Below are positions 20,403 to 31,483 of a stretch of 64,000 nt of DNA, in pieces. Under the pieces are notes generated by a model, which was given only the letters and a program-made list of their open reading frames with translations, did no database searches and was not told the origin of the DNA. The translations under genes and the position numbers were made by a program. Numbering within the stretch: the stretch's first letter is position 1; each line of letters begins with the position of its first letter. The stretch comes from Candidatus Symbiopectobacterium sp. 'North America' (GTDB taxonomy: Bacteria > Pseudomonadota > Gammaproteobacteria > Enterobacterales > Enterobacteriaceae), in contig NZ_PEHF01000027.1 in the NCBI RefSeq assembly GCF_015762685.1, positions 1 through 64,000 on the forward strand. The letters are read 5' to 3'.

Positions 20403-21626
20403 TCAGCCTTCCAGCAAACGGTGAATACGCTGTAGTCCGGCAACCAGCCGATCTATTTCTTCTCGGGTAGTATAAACCGCTAACGAGGCGCGGCACATAC
20501 TGGGTACGCCATAATGAGCCATCAATGGCATCGCACAGTGATGACCGGTACGAATGGCGATACCGTATTGGTCTAGGAAACTGCCGACGTCATAGGCATG
20601 ATACTTGCCAAGGTTAAAGTCAATCACCCCTTTTTGCTCCGCCGGACCGTAGAGGATGATATCCGGTACCGTACTCAGCGCATCCAGCGCGTAATGCATC
20701 AGCGCCGTTTCGTAATCGTGAATCGCGTCCAGTCCGATGGCGGAGACATAATCCAACGCCGCGCCCAGTCCCATGATCCCGCACGTGTTGGGCGATCCTG
20801 CTTCAAAGCGCCACGGCGCATCGGCATAGCGGGTGCCCTGCGTCAGGCTAACGTCACGAATCATCGCCCCGCCCCCTTCCCATGGCGGCATAGCATTGAG
20901 CAGCGCGTGCTTGGCGTACAGCACGCCAATACCAGAGGGGCCGTATATTTTGTGGCCGGAAAAAGCATAAAAATCACAATCTAGCGCCTGCACGTCCACA
21001 CGCTGATGCATCACAGCCTGCGCACCGTCCACCAGCACCGCGCAGCCAACCGCCCGCGCCCGCGCAATCAAGGTTTCCAGCGAGTTTTCCGAGCCCAGCA
21101 CGTTAGAGACCTGAGCCACGGCCAGCAAGCGGGTACGCGTATCCAGCAGCGTATCCAATTGGCTTAAATCCAGCGTGCCTTGCGCCGTGAGTGGCAGCAC
21201 GCGCAGCTAGACGCCTTGGCGTTCCGCCAGCATTTGCCAAGGCACGATATTGGCATAGTGCCCCATTTCGGTGATCAGAATATTGTCACCAGCTTGAATA
21301 AAAGCACTGCCGTAGCTGTTGGCGACCAGGTTAATCGCTTCCGTGGTACCACGCACGAAGACGATCTCTTCCGCCGAGGCCGCATTGATATAGCGCGCAA
21401 CCTGTTCACGCACCGCTTCCATCGCGCTGGTCGCCTGTGCGCTTAGTGTATGAATACCGCGGTGCACCGCGGCATATTCATTACTGTAAAACGCCACTTC
21501 CCGGTCAATCACCGCCTGCGGTTTCTGCGCACTGGCGGCGCTGTCGAGATACGCCAGAGGCTGCCCGTTGACCTGCTGCGCCAGCACCGGGAAATCGCGG
21601 CGAATACGCTCAATCGGATAATTCAT
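20403..21626 (-). pseudogene. sufS: SufS cysteine desulfurase, amber codon
   Basis: The frame encodes a whole class V aminotransferase-fold desulfurase: [16 protein letters not shown], the PLP region VDGAQAVMH and [13 protein letters not shown] with its Lys, and the active-site Cys in [13 protein letters not shown] at 21207-21209 interrupts AERQGV-stop-LRVLPL, where Gln or Glu is expected. The stop falls before the PLP lysine and catalytic Cys, so the product would be dead. SufS removes sulfur from L-cysteine for SufE. Total length 407 codons matches the family. The start overlaps the sufD stop, as usual. Confidence 0.92.
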
Positions 21627-22927
21627 CAGGCCACTCCTGCCGCGTTCGGCAGGCGCAACGCAATACGCTGCAACACCGCTTCTTGCAGCTTGTCGTTAAG
21701 CGCTTCCGTCAATTCGGCGGCAAACGCGTAGATGATCATCTGCTGTGCATCCTGTTGTGAAATACCGCGCGAACGCAGGTAGAACAGTTGCTCGTCATCA
21801 ATACGTCCAACCGTGGCACCGTGGCTGCACTTCACATCATCAGCGTAGATCTCGAGCTGTGGCTTGGTATCCACTTCCGCCAGACGCCCCAGCAGCAAGT
21901 TGTTGTTGGTCATCTGTCCGTCGGTCTTCAATGCCCCCAGCGCGACCTTGATCATACCGTTGAACACCGCCCGAGCTTTGTCACTGACAATCGCCTTGTG
22001 CAGTTGGCAGCTTTCACCGTGGCCCTGATTATGTTCAAGGTAGGTACGGGTATCGCACACGTCGTTGCCAATCGGCAAAATCAGGCTGTTGATAGAAAGG
22101 TTGACGCCTTCACCGTTAATCTGTGCACTGGTGTGGTGCCGAGTTAATCCGGCACCCAGCAAGAAGCTGTGGCTGCGCACACGCGCATTCCGCTCCAATA
22201 CCAGATCGTTGTGGGCGAAGTGGTAACTGGCGGCAGTCTCAAACGCCAGCTTGAGGTGTTTTACCTGGCTGTTGGCAGCGGCATGCACCGTCAAGCGCGT
22301 ACCGGTGAAGTGCGCCTTGTCATCCAAACTGACGTAGTGCTCGATAATCTCTGCGCTGGCTCCCGCCCCGACATACAGATGGTGACGCTGGTGAGCCATG
22401 TTCAGGCTGGCAGACTGTCCGCTGCTGATATGCAGAATATAAAGTGGTTTCTCCGCCTGACATCCGGTCGGTAAACGAATGGCGCTGTGCTGCTCCGCCA
22501 GACTTTCCGTCAGGTGCAAAAACAGTTCGGGTTGAACCGCCGCCAGGTCGGTGGGTGCCGCATGAGGCGCGTTCACCGCAATCTGGTAAGGCCCCCACTG
22601 CGCATCACTCAACGCCGCGTTGAATACGCCATCAACAAGCACCAGACGCCAACTTTCCAGCGCCAGTGCTTGTGCTGCCAGCGTATCGTCATCAAGGGTG
22701 ACGGCATCTGGCGCGCTGAACTGCTGTGCCAGCAACCCATCCAGTAGAGTGTATTTCCAATGCTCGTGTTTGCGCCCCGGCAAGCCGAGCCGCATCACTT
22801 CCTGCCAGTGGTGTTACGCACTGGGTGCATCCGCCGCGCGTGACGCGTTAAACAACGCTTGCCACTGCTGGAGCGTTTTGGCCTGTTTTTCAGCCAGCAT
22901 GTTACTGTTGGTCGGTAAGCCAGCCAT
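21626..22927 (-). pseudogene. sufD: SufD scaffold subunit, ochre codon near the N-terminus
   Basis: The true start MAGLPTNSNM overlaps the end of sufC in another frame, exactly as in E. coli. TAA at 22814-22816 interrupts ADAPSA-stop-HHWQEVMRLGLP at codon 38, where Gln is expected. The rest is fully open and conserved (GRKHEHWKYTLLDGLL, DVKCSHGATVGRIDDEQLFY). SufD joins SufB and SufC to form the SufBC2D scaffold that builds Fe-S clusters during oxidative stress or iron limitation. Restart at the downstream ATG at 22798 could yield a shortened protein lacking about 43 residues, so partial function is conceivable. Confidence 0.9.
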
Positions 22928-23645
22928 AGCCTTGCTCCTCCAACTGTTTCACCAGCGAAAAATCGCCCGATTTGACGATGCGACCTTGATAGAGCACGTG
23001 CACATAATCGGGTTGGATATAATCCAGAATACGCTGGTAGTGCGTCAAGATAATAAACGCGCGTTGTTGGTTAGGCAGCGCATTAACGCCGTTGGCCACA
23101 ATCTTCAGCGCATTGATATCCAGCCCGGAGTCTAACTCATCCAAGATACACAGCTCTGGCTCCAGCGCTGCCATTTGCAGAATGTCATTACGTTTTTTCT
23201 CGCCGCCGGAAAAACCCACATTGACCGAACGAGTTAATAAACCTTCCGGCATTTTCAGCAATTTGATTTTATCTTCAATGAAATCGGCTAAATCGAATCG
23301 GTCCAGCAGCTCCTGCTCGCGATATTTGCGCACGGCGTTGACGGCGGTTTGCAGAAAGAACTGGTTACTGACGCCAGGGATTTCGACCGGGTACTGGAAG
23401 GCCATAAAGATGCCCTCACCGGCGCGATCTTCCGGGTCTAATTCCAGCAAGTCTTTTCCCTTGAACGCCACCGTGCCGTCGTTCACTTCATAATCTTCAC
23501 GGCCTAGCGTGGCGGAAAACGTACTCTTGCCGGAACCGTTAGGTCCCATGATGGCGTGAACTTCACCGGGTTTCACCTCGAGGTTCAGTCCGTTCAGGAT
23601 GAACTTACCTTCAACGCTTACATGTAACTTCTTAATGCTTAACAT
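22902..23645 (-). CDS. sufC: SufC, ATPase of the Suf Fe-S scaffold
   Basis: The 247-residue ABC ATPase shows Walker A GPNGSGKST, the Suf-type signature FSGGEKKRNDIL, Walker B CILDELDSGLD and a switch His in ILTHYQRIL. It drives conformational change in SufBCD. It overlaps sufD at its 3' end. Intact, while both scaffold partners are broken. Confidence 0.95.
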   Translation of the reverse strand: MLSIKKLHVSVEGKFILNGLNLEVKPGEVHAIMGPNGSGKSTFSATLGREDYEVNDGTVAFKGKDLLELDPEDRAGEGIFMAFQYPVEIPGVSNQFFLQTAVNAVRKYREQELLDRFDLADFIEDKIKLLKMPEGLLTRSVNVGFSGGEKKRNDILQMAALEPELCILDELDSGLDINALKIVANGVNALPNQQRAFIILTHYQRILDYIQPDYVHVLYQGRIVKSGDFSLVKQLEEQGYGWLTDQQ

Positions 23646-23753
23646 AGTTTATCCTTGCGGCGTCGTGCCGAGCACGCCTGATAACATCAATTCGCGTAGG
23701 GTGCTGTCAGATTGACATTCGGCACCCCGCTGCATTTTTATTTTGCGGCGCCC

Positions 23754-25249
23754 TTAGCCGACGCTGTGTTCCAGACTGATTGCCAGTAGCTTCTGCGCTT
23801 CTACGGCAAATTCCAGCGGCAGCTCCGAGAACACGTCCTTACAGAACCCGTTCACGATCATTGAAATGGCGTCGTCTTCGCTGATGCCGCGTTGCAGGCA
23901 ATAAAACAGTTGGTCTTCGCCAATGCGTGAAGTTGTCGCTTGGTGCTCCAACTGCGCGCTGTTGTTGCGCACTTCCATATACGGGAAAGTGTGCGCGCCG
24001 CAGTCGCTGCCAATCAGCATCGAGTCGCACTGGGTGAAATTACGCGCATTGGTGGCAGTCGGCATAATTTTCACCAGACCGGGTAGGTGTTCTCACTGTG
24101 ACCGGCAGAGATCCCTTTGGTGATAATCGTGGAGCGGGTGTTTTTGCCGATGTGGATCATCTTGGTCCCGGTATCCGCTTGTTGATGCCCGCTGGTCAGC
24201 ACAACAGAGAAGAACTCTCCCACCGAGTTATCTCCGCGCAAAATCACGCTCGGGTATTTCCAGGTGATGGCCGAGCCGGTTTAAGACTGGGTCCAGGACA
24301 TCTTGGCATACTCGCCGGCACAAAGCGCACGCTTGGTCACGAAGTTAAGGATACCGCCTTTGGCATCCTGTCCGGAAAACCAATTCTGAACCGTCGAGTA
24401 TTTAACTTCGGCGTTTTTGTTGACAATCACTTCGACTACGGCGGCGTGCAGTTGGTAGCTGTCGCGCACGGGTGCTGAGCACCCTTCGATATAGCTGACA
24501 TAGCTGTCGTCATCGGCAATCAGGATGGTGCGCTCGAACTGCCCGGTCTTCGCCGCATTGATACGGAAATAGGTGGAGAGCTCCATTGGGCAACGCACGC
24601 CTTTCGGTATGTAGACAAAGGTACCGTCAGAGGCTACCGCGGCATTGAGCGCGGCAAAAAAGTTATCGTTGGCAGGCACCACCGTACCAAGATATTGGCG
24701 CACCAGATCGGGGTGTTCCTGAATCGCCTCGCTAAACGAGCAGAAAATAATCCCCTGCTGCGCCAGCTCTTCGCGATAGGTGGTCGCTACCGATACGGAG
24801 TCAAAAATCGCATCCACCGCCACGGCTTGGCCTTCTCGCACCGGCACTCCGAGCTGATTAAAAGCATTTTCGACTTCAGCGGTCAGGTAGCTGTTCACCT
24901 CGGCAATGCTGGACTGCTGCTTGGCGCCGGGTTCAGAACCGCAGGTATCATCACAGTGACCACAAGACGGCGCCGAATAATAGCTGTATTCCTGATAGTC
25001 CAGCTTGTCATAGTGCGCTTTTAGCCAGTGCGGCTCCTCCATCTCCAGCCAGGCGCGGTAGGCGTTGAGAAGGAATGCCAGCATTCACTCGGGTTCGTTG
25101 CGTTTGGCGGAGATCGCTCGCACCACCTCTTCATTGACGCCACGTCCCAGTTGGTCAGTCGGCAGTTCGGTGAAAAAGCCCTCTTTATAGTGGCCATCCC
25201 CCATCCAGATTTGCACATCATCAGGTACATCTACATTGCTACGCGCCAT
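23754..25249 (-). pseudogene. sufB: SufB scaffold subunit, two nonsense codons and a frameshift
   Basis: The start MARSNVDVPDDVQIW opens a SufB frame that is interrupted by TGA at 25085-25087 (KRNEPE-stop-MLAF, Trp expected) and TAA at 24281-24283 (MSWTQS-stop-TGSAI, Glu expected). A one-base loss near 24077-24084 in the NTYRGLVKIM region shifts the frame again; the C-terminal part (TNARNFTQCDSMLIG, ISLEHSVG) is otherwise intact. SufB is the subunit on which nascent clusters form. Three independent lesions make this the most clearly dead gene of the operon. Confidence 0.95.
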
Positions 25250-25257
25250 ATCATTCA

Positions 25258-25632
25258 TCACTCAATGCCAAAGCTTTCGCCACACCCGCAGGCGTGCTGC
25301 GCTTTGGGATTATTAAATTTGAAAATCTGGTTCAAGCCTTCACGCACATAATCCAGTTCGGTGTCATCGATAAAAGGCATCGCCTTTAACGGGACGTACA
25401 GGTGTGCGCCCTCGCGCTCGAACACCAGGTCACCCACATCTGGTGCGTTGACCAGATCCAGTACATAACCAAACCCTGCACATCCTGATTGCTTGACGCT
25501 CAAACGTAACCCTTTCACCGTGTCATCAGACTGGACAAGGTGCAGGATCTGTTGAGCGGCGCTGTCCGTCAGCGTGAGCCCTTTCCAGGTGTTTTCATCC
25601 AGTGAAAATGTTTCTACGTTTCCCGTTTGCAT
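25258..25632 (-). CDS. sufA: SufA, A-type Fe-S carrier
   Basis: The 124-residue HesB/IscA-fold protein carries the three conserved cysteines in QSGCAGFGYV and ACGCGESFG. It accepts clusters from SufBCD and hands them to apo-proteins. First gene of the operon, 8 bp upstream of sufB. A Fur box lies about 45 bp upstream. Intact; A-type carriers can also serve the Isc pathway, which could explain its survival. Confidence 0.93.
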   Translation of the reverse strand: MQTGNVETFSLDENTWKGLTLTDSAAQQILHLVQSDDTVKGLRLSVKQSGCAGFGYVLDLVNAPDVGDLVFEREGAHLYVPLKAMPFIDDTELDYVREGLNQIFKFNNPKAQHACGCGESFGIE

Positions 25633-25673
25633 CCGCTGTACCTCGTTTCAGAAAAGTTCTGTCTGAGCCTAAT

Positions 25674-25694
25674 GTTAGTGATAATGATTATTGC
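25674..25694 (-). promoter_or_regulatory. Fur box of the suf operon
   Basis: GTGATAATGATTATTGC matches the GATAATGATAATCATTATC Fur consensus in its core and lies 45-60 bp upstream of sufA. In E. coli suf is repressed by Fur and activated by OxyR and apo-IscR. Confidence 0.75.
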
Positions 25695-26035
25695 TTCAAC
25701 CTCTTGTTTAGCAGGGGTATTTGTAACATTTCACTGAATCCTGAAAAAAACCGTTTTTTTTGCCTGCCCGCACGTTTATAGACTGACAATAAAAAAATAA
25801 CCGATTGATGAAAGAGATTAATAATGAAGGGCGTTGCCATCTTTTCCGCGTACAGAGTTACTATTTTGCACGCAACACGCTAAAGCTGATTTGCCATCAG
25901 CTCAGCCTTGAAGGCAGTTGGGATAAGGCCACCGCTTTTCAGACCGATTTTGTACGGCGCGTCCCCTTTTTGCCTTGAGGAACCGAAGAATGAAAATGCG
26001 CGCCGGTTGGCGCGCATTCAGTGATTGCAGAAAAA
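25695..26035. other. Region between suf operon and menI with a short coding remnant
   Basis: Upstream suf regulatory DNA occupies the left half. On the plus strand, 25838-25978 reads as a short open tail ending RNTLKLICHQLSLEGSW and FVRRVPFLP before TGA, without an in-frame start; I do not recognise it. It could be the end of a decayed gene or chance. Confidence 0.3.
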
Positions 26036-26452
26036 TCAGGGCGTCACTACAGCCGTTGTAAGCCGAGAGGTGCAGCACATACGGCCTTGCTCATCGTAAA
26101 TATCAATTTGCCACACCTGATTACGGCGTCCCACGTGCAATGCGCGACAGACGCCACGCACCTCACCCGATGTTACTGCGCGCAAATGGTTGGCATTAAT
26201 CTCCATCCCCACCACGCGCTGCTCCCCCTCGGTACACAGGTAACCCGCCACCGAGCCGAGCGACTCCGCCAGCACCACCGATGCCCCGCCGTGTAGCAGA
26301 CCGAACGGCTGACGCGTTCGGCCATCTACCGGCAAGGTGCCTTCCAGCAAATCGTCGTTAATCGCGGTATAGCGAATACCGACGTGCTCCACCATGCAGC
26401 CCTGACTTTGTTGATTCAGTTGATCCAACGTAACGGTTCTTCTCCACAGCAT
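26036..26452 (-). CDS. menI: 1,4-dihydroxy-2-naphthoyl-CoA thioesterase MenI (YdiI)
   Basis: The 138-residue hot-dog fold protein has the family motif [18 protein letters not shown] with the catalytic Glu, and [11 protein letters not shown]. It hydrolyses DHNA-CoA in menaquinone synthesis. Gene order sufA-menI-ydiJ is that of E. coli. The ydiJ stop lies 13 bp upstream, so the two are probably cotranscribed. Intact. Confidence 0.9.
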   Translation of the reverse strand: MLWRRTVTLDQLNQQSQGCMVEHVGIRYTAINDDLLEGTLPVDGRTRQPFGLLHGGASVVLAESLGSVAGYLCTEGEQRVVGMEINANHLRAVTSGEVRGVCRALHVGRRNQVWQIDIYDEQGRMCCTSRLTTAVVTP

Positions 26453-26464
26453 AACCCTCTCCTG

Positions 26465-29400
26465 TCAGACGAGGTCCAGTAGCGCCTGCAACGGATGACG
26501 CAACCCCTGGCCTTCCATACGCTTCACCTGGCTGCGGCATTAGTAACCCGTCGTCAGGCAGCGCGCGGAAGGTAGTTTTTGCAACGCCTGCTGCCAGGAC
26601 AAGGCGTAGATCCCCTTGGAGTCAGCCAGGTTCTTGCTTTCATGACCATAGGTGCCGGCCATACCACAGCAGCCCACGTTGACGTTTTCCAGTCGGACGC
26701 CGAAACGGGCAAAGATATCGGCCCACTGTTTGCTGCTGGTCGGTAACGAGGTCGATTCGGTACAGTGACCAAACAGATACCAGGCATCATCGTGCGGCGC
26801 GGCCGTCGGTGTTCTCGTCGACAGCAGCGGCAGCAGCCACTCATGCACCAGTTGCACCTGAAAATCGCCGCATTTGTCACCCAAAATTTCACGGTATTCA
26901 TCGCGATAACAGAGCACCAGTGCCGGGTCGACGCCAATCATCGGCATCCCCAGCTTGGCAACCCGATTCAGGAAATCCGAGGTTTTAGCTGCGGTTTTAG
27001 CAAAACGGGTTAAGAAGCCTTTGATATGCTGCGGCTTACCGTTAGGTGAAAAGGGCAGCAGTACCGGCTTGAGATCCAGTTTTTCCACCAGATGCACCAA
27101 ATCGGCCACCATTTGCGCATCGTAATAGCTGGTAAACGGATCCTGCACAATCAGCACATACCGATCGCGGGATGCTGCGGCAACACTTTCCAACTGCTCC
27201 AGCGTGGTGGTCATTGCCGGATGCCCGGCAAACTGCTGACGCAGCGAGGGAGAAGAGAGTAACGGCAGATCGGTCATGCCGATCGTCCGGCGGCTCAAGG
27301 CGTCAACCAGCGTCATTTTCAGGAATAAGTTGAAGGTTTTAGGGCTCAGCGCCATCAATGGCGCGTAACGTTATACACCGGCCACCAGATAATCACGCGC
27401 AGGACGTAAATAGCGCGTGTGGTAAAGCTGGAGGAAACGTGCACAGAATCCCGGAATATCTATCTTGATCGGACATTGGGTTGAACAGACTTTACAGGCC
27501 AGACACCCGGACATGGACGCTTTCACTTCATGAGAGAAGTCATACTCCCCTTTACGCGCGCGCCAGCTGTTACGCGTTTTTTCAATCAAGCCACGCAGGC
27601 TGGGCGAGCGCGTGGTCAACGACTGCTCCAGCGCCACCGGATCGATCCCCTGCTCTGCTAGCAAGCGCAGCCATTCGCGCACCAGCGTCGCTCGCCCTTT
27701 CGGCGAATGGATACGATTTCCGCTGATCTTCATGGAAGGACACATCGGACTGTTCACATCAAAGTTGAAACACAGTCCATTGCCGTTACACTCCATCGCG
27801 CCACGAAACGAGGTACGCACCGCCAGCGGAATCCGGCGATCGAAGGTGCCACGCTTATCGGCATCAATACGCATCATCGGCGCATCAACGGCCAACGGCG
27901 CGCAAATCTTGCCGGGGTTAAGGCGGTTATTCGGATCGAAGGCGGCTTTGATGCGCCGCAGTTCGTTATACAGTTCTTCACCAAAAAAGGCCGGACTGTA
28001 TTCGACGCGAAACCCTTTACCGTGTTCCCCCCACAGCAAGCCGCCATATTTGGCCGTCAGCGCAACAATTTGATCGGAACACTGTTTCATCAACACTTCC
28101 TGTTGCGGATCGCACATGTCAAGGGCCGGACGCACGTGCAGCACGCCCGCATCCACGTGACCAAACATGCCGTAGGTCAGATTATGGCTATCGAGCAGCG
28201 CACGGAACTCGACGATGTAATCAGCCAGATGTTGCGGCGGCACACAGGTATCTTCCGCAAAAGGGATTGGCTTGGCCTGCCCTTTACTGTTACCCAGCAG
28301 CCCCACCGCTTTTTTACGCATGGCGTAAATACGCTCAATCCCAGCAAGATCGTGGCAAATCTGATAGCCGATCACCCCCGCCTCATGGGCCGCGAGCAGG
28401 CCATCAATGCGCTCACATAACGCGCGTACTTGCCCATCGATCAGCGCTTCATCGTCACCCGCGAACTCAACGATGTTCAAGCCCTGCATATCCTGGCCCG
28501 GCACATCCTGAATCAGTTCGCTGACAGAGTGCCAGACGATATCTTCGCGCGCCAGATTCAACACGCTGGAATCGACGGTTTCCACCGAAAGCGCCTTGGC
28601 TTCAACCATAAAAGGCGCGCTGCGCAGCGCTGAATCGAAGGAATCAAACTTGACGTTGACCAAACGCCTAACCTTTGGCAAGCGCGTAATATCCAGCTTG
28701 GCTTCAGTGATAAAGGCCAGCGTCCCCTCTGCGGCCGTCAGGATACGAGTCAGGTCAAACGTTTGCATATCATTGCTGAACACGTGGCGCAGATCGTATC
28801 CAGTCAGGAATCGGTTCAGTTTGGGGAATTTATCGAGGATTAGCGCACGCTGGTCGCTGCAACGTTCAAAAACGGTGCGGTATACACGCCCTATCGGTGA
28901 AGATTATTGCGCCAATTGCTGCGCCAGCAGCACGGCACGCACGCCAAGGACATGGTCCGAGGTTTTGCCGTAGACCAGAGAGCCTTGCCCTGAGGCATCA
29001 GTGTTGATCATGCAGCCAAGGGTGGCGCGGTTACTGGTAGACAGTTCCGGCGCAAAGAAATAACCGTAAGGCTTGAGATACTGATTGAGCTGATCTTTGA
29101 TCACCCCGGCTTCAACGCGAACCCAACCTTCCTCTGGATTGATTTCCAAAATCCGGTTCATGTAGCGCGACATATCCACCACAATGCCCTGGTTCAGCGC
29201 TTGCCCATTGGTGCCAGTACCGCCGCCGTGCGGGGTAAACGTCAGTTCACGGTAAGGCTCTTGTACTGACAACTGCACCAGCAGCGCCACGTCTGCCGTC
29301 GATCGGGGAAACACCACCGCATCGGGCAACAGCTGATAAATGCTGTTGTCGGTCGACATGGTTAAGCGATCGGCATAGCTGGTGGCAGTATAGCCGGTAA

Positions 29401-29479
29401 AACCACGTTGCTTCAAAGCATCCAAAAAATTAAACACCGGCTGAGCCAGCCCAGGTGCATGAGAGATCTGTGGGATCAT
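26465..29479 (-). pseudogene. ydiJ: YdiJ FAD-linked oxidase/4Fe-4S oxidoreductase, three ochre codons and a deletion
   Basis: One frame of about 1000 codons aligns with E. coli YdiJ: FAD-binding half (PHGGGTGTNGQALNQGIVVD, TDASGQGSLVYGKTSDHV), FAD-oxidase C-terminal part (GHVDAGVLHVRPALDM), the ferredoxin-type cysteines (CLACKVCSTQCPIKID) and the CCG domain (NVGCCGMAGTYGHE). TAA occurs at 28904-28906, 27371-27373 (Glu expected) and 26540-26542 (Ser expected). About 15-25 residues are missing just before the first stop (VRAVLLA to QQLAQ). Relatives oxidise D-2-hydroxy acids. There are no frameshifts despite three stops. Clearly nonfunctional as a whole. Confidence 0.93.
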
Positions 29480-29849
29480 TATGTGTTGACCCTGTCTGTC
29501 GACTAAAAATAATTAGCGTGTTGTGAGTGTGTTTATTGTAAAAATCATTGTGCGAATTCGCGGTTTTACGTTTTATCACATTTCGGCGTTATGCGCCGCC
29601 ATCCTAAGAAAAACTTTTTGCCTAGTGTCCCAGCATGATTTTTGGAGCCCTGTCCGTGAATGCGTTAACAAAATAGCTCACACGCTGTCAAAAACACGAG
29701 AAATGCCCCATGATAAATTATTCCCGCCGGATGACCCGAGCGATCGCTGGGAACTTGTTCAACGTCGGGTCTCTATACAGAGGTATTGTCCATTGACGAA
29801 GTCATCATCGCCCAAACCGCTGGCCGCGCACTCTCCACTGTCTGCAACG
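29480..29849 (+). other. Divergent region between ydiJ and ydiK
   Basis: AT-rich DNA that should hold the divergent ydiJ and ydiK promoters. The ydiK frame is open upstream to 29523 but the extra 109 residues do not resemble the family, so I treat them as noncoding. Confidence 0.4.
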
Positions 29850-30968
29850 ATGCAGCAAAGCGCACGCCAGCAGCGTTTTGATTTGCCCCGCATCCTCTTT
29901 AGTCTGATGTTTATCACTATAATGATCATCGCCTGTTTCTGGGTGGTGCAACCCTTTATTCTGGGCTTTGCCTGGGCCAGCATGGTGGTGATTGCCACCT
30001 GGCCGCTAATGCTGAAAATGCAGAAGTTACTGTGGGGCAAGTGCGCGCTGGCGGTAACCGGCATGACGCTGTTGCTTTGCCTGCTGTTTGTGATGCCGAT
30101 TTCCATCCTGGTCAGCACGGTGATGGACAACACCTCCGCCATCGTCAGTTGGGCCTCCGGGCAAGAGAAACTGACGCCCCCTCGTATGGAGTGGCTGACA
30201 TCCCTGCCTTTTGTCGGCGACAGGTTGTTTTCAAGTTGGCACAGTTTGCTGCAAAGTGGCGGCAGCGGCGTGTTTGCCAAAGTGCAGCCCTATATCGGCC
30301 AAACCGCTACCTGGCTGTTATCGCAAGCGGCCCACATTGGACGTTTCCTGATGCACTGTGGCCTGATGCTGATTTTCAGCGCCCTGCTTTACTACAAAGG
30401 TGAAGCGGTTGCACAGGGCGTGCGCCACTTTGCGCTTCTTCTGGGACGTGAGCGCGGTGATGCGGCGGTGATCCTGGCAGCACAATCGATTCGTGCCGTC
30501 GCGCTCGGTGTGGTAGTGACCGCCATCGTACAATCGGTGCTTGGCGGTATTGGTCTCGCCATCTCCGGCATCCCCTACCCAACCTTGCTCACCGTCGTGA
30601 TGTTCCTGTTCTGTCTGGCTCAACTGGGACCGCTTCTGGTGCTGATCCCCGCGATAATCTGGCTCTATTGGAGCGATGATACCACCTGGGGCACCATTCT
30701 GTTGGTGTGGAGTTGTGTGGTGGGCACGCTGGATAACGTCATCCGCCCGATGCTGATACGCATGGGCGCCGATCTGCCCATGCTGCTGATTGTGTGCGGC
30801 GTGATTGGCGGCCTGTTGGCATTTGGCATGATCGGCCTGTTTATCGGCCCAGTGGTGCTTGCCGTTTCATACCGCTTGCTCTCTGCCTGGATGAAGGAAA
30901 CGCCGTTGCCAGAAATCATTGCGGATGCATCACTGTCGCCAAACGATCGTCCGACACACTCGCAGTAA
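29850..30968 (+). CDS. ydiK: AI-2E/PerM-family inner membrane transporter YdiK
   Basis: From MQQSARQQRFDLPRILF the protein has 372 residues and about eight membrane helices (for example FITIMIIACFWVVQPFI, GMTLLLCLLFVMPISILV) with the family's conserved DNVIRPMLIRMGADLP loop and GLFIGPVVLAV. The start was chosen by alignment with E. coli YdiK; its ribosome-binding site is weak, and ATG at 29703 is an alternative. Substrate is unknown; relatives export small molecules such as AI-2. Downstream is the small RNA gene rprA, as in E. coli. Intact. Confidence 0.85.
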   Translation: MQQSARQQRFDLPRILFSLMFITIMIIACFWVVQPFILGFAWASMVVIATWPLMLKMQKLLWGKCALAVTGMTLLLCLLFVMPISILVSTVMDNTSAIVSWASGQEKLTPPRMEWLTSLPFVGDRLFSSWHSLLQSGGSGVFAKVQPYIGQTATWLLSQAAHIGRFLMHCGLMLIFSALLYYKGEAVAQGVRHFALLLGRERGDAAVILAAQSIRAVALGVVVTAIVQSVLGGIGLAISGIPYPTLLTVVMFLFCLAQLGPLLVLIPAIIWLYWSDDTTWGTILLVWSCVVGTLDNVIRPMLIRMGADLPMLLIVCGVIGGLLAFGMIGLFIGPVVLAVSYRLLSAWMKETPLPEIIADASLSPNDRPTHSQ

Positions 30969-31030
30969 GAACAGTTGCCGCAGCGTAAAATATCAGCGCT
31001 GCGGCCAATCCATTAACAATCCCATCAATA

Positions 31031-31044
31031 TATAAATAATCCTA
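31031..31044. promoter_or_regulatory. Weak RcsB/RcsAB-like box
   Basis: On the minus strand TAGGATTATTTATA resembles the RcsAB consensus at most positions. It lies 125 bp upstream of the better match at 31167. Confidence 0.35.
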
Positions 31045-31166
31045 ATGATTAGCGTGCAATACCCACGGATTATTCTGATTTACTATCGGTAAGCGGCGAT
31101 ATTACATCAAATACTTTGACAACCTGCATCTCTGCGTGACAAATCCATTAAAAAAACGTTAATCAT

Positions 31167-31209
31167 TAGGATGATTCTTAATGACTTAATGCCCCACAGC
31201 TTCTATAAT
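31167..31209 (+). promoter_or_regulatory. rprA promoter with RcsB box
   Basis: TAGGATGATTCTTA (31167-31180) is the reverse complement of TAAGAATCATCCTA, a near-perfect RcsAB/RcsB box. It abuts the -35 position of a promoter whose -10 is TATAAT at 31204-31209. E. coli rprA is activated by RcsB from such a site. Confidence 0.75.
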
Positions 31210-31215
31210 TATTTA

Positions 31216-31351
31216 TGAAACTATTGTCTTTCTAAACAAACGCTTTTTGTAAGGACAACACAAGTTTGCCAATGAGGTTTCATGCTCGTCAGAGCTAGTA
31301 ACGAATTGCTGTGTGTAGTCTTTGCCCATACCCTAAGGTAGGCATTTTTTT
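31216..31351 (+). ncRNA. rprA: RprA small regulatory RNA
   Basis: The segment AACGAATTGCTGTGTGTAGT at 31300-31319, continuing CTTTGCCCAT, is identical to the core of E. coli RprA and is followed by a CCTAAGG-containing hairpin and seven T residues. Location downstream of ydiK is the E. coli position. RprA is an Hfq-dependent RNA that activates rpoS translation and represses csgD. The 5' end is estimated from the -10 element; ATGAAAC near 31214 can pair with GTTTCAT near 31279, suggesting a 5' stem and an RNA of about 135 nt, longer than the 105 nt of E. coli. The 5' end is approximate. Confidence 0.85.
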
Positions 31352-31483
31352 GTGGTTTATCTTGTACTTTCCCGCTGCTGTTACTGAGAAGTTGCGCCTC
31401 ATCCTGTTTTTATCAATCTCCACTTTGCAAGCGCGCATTAATGGATTATTTTTAACGTCTCTTTTTATCAGGAGTCATTTTCT

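Noticed and set aside
29523-29849. N-terminal extension of YdiK
   Set aside because: The extra 109 residues are not membrane-like, do not match the family and cover the divergent promoter region.
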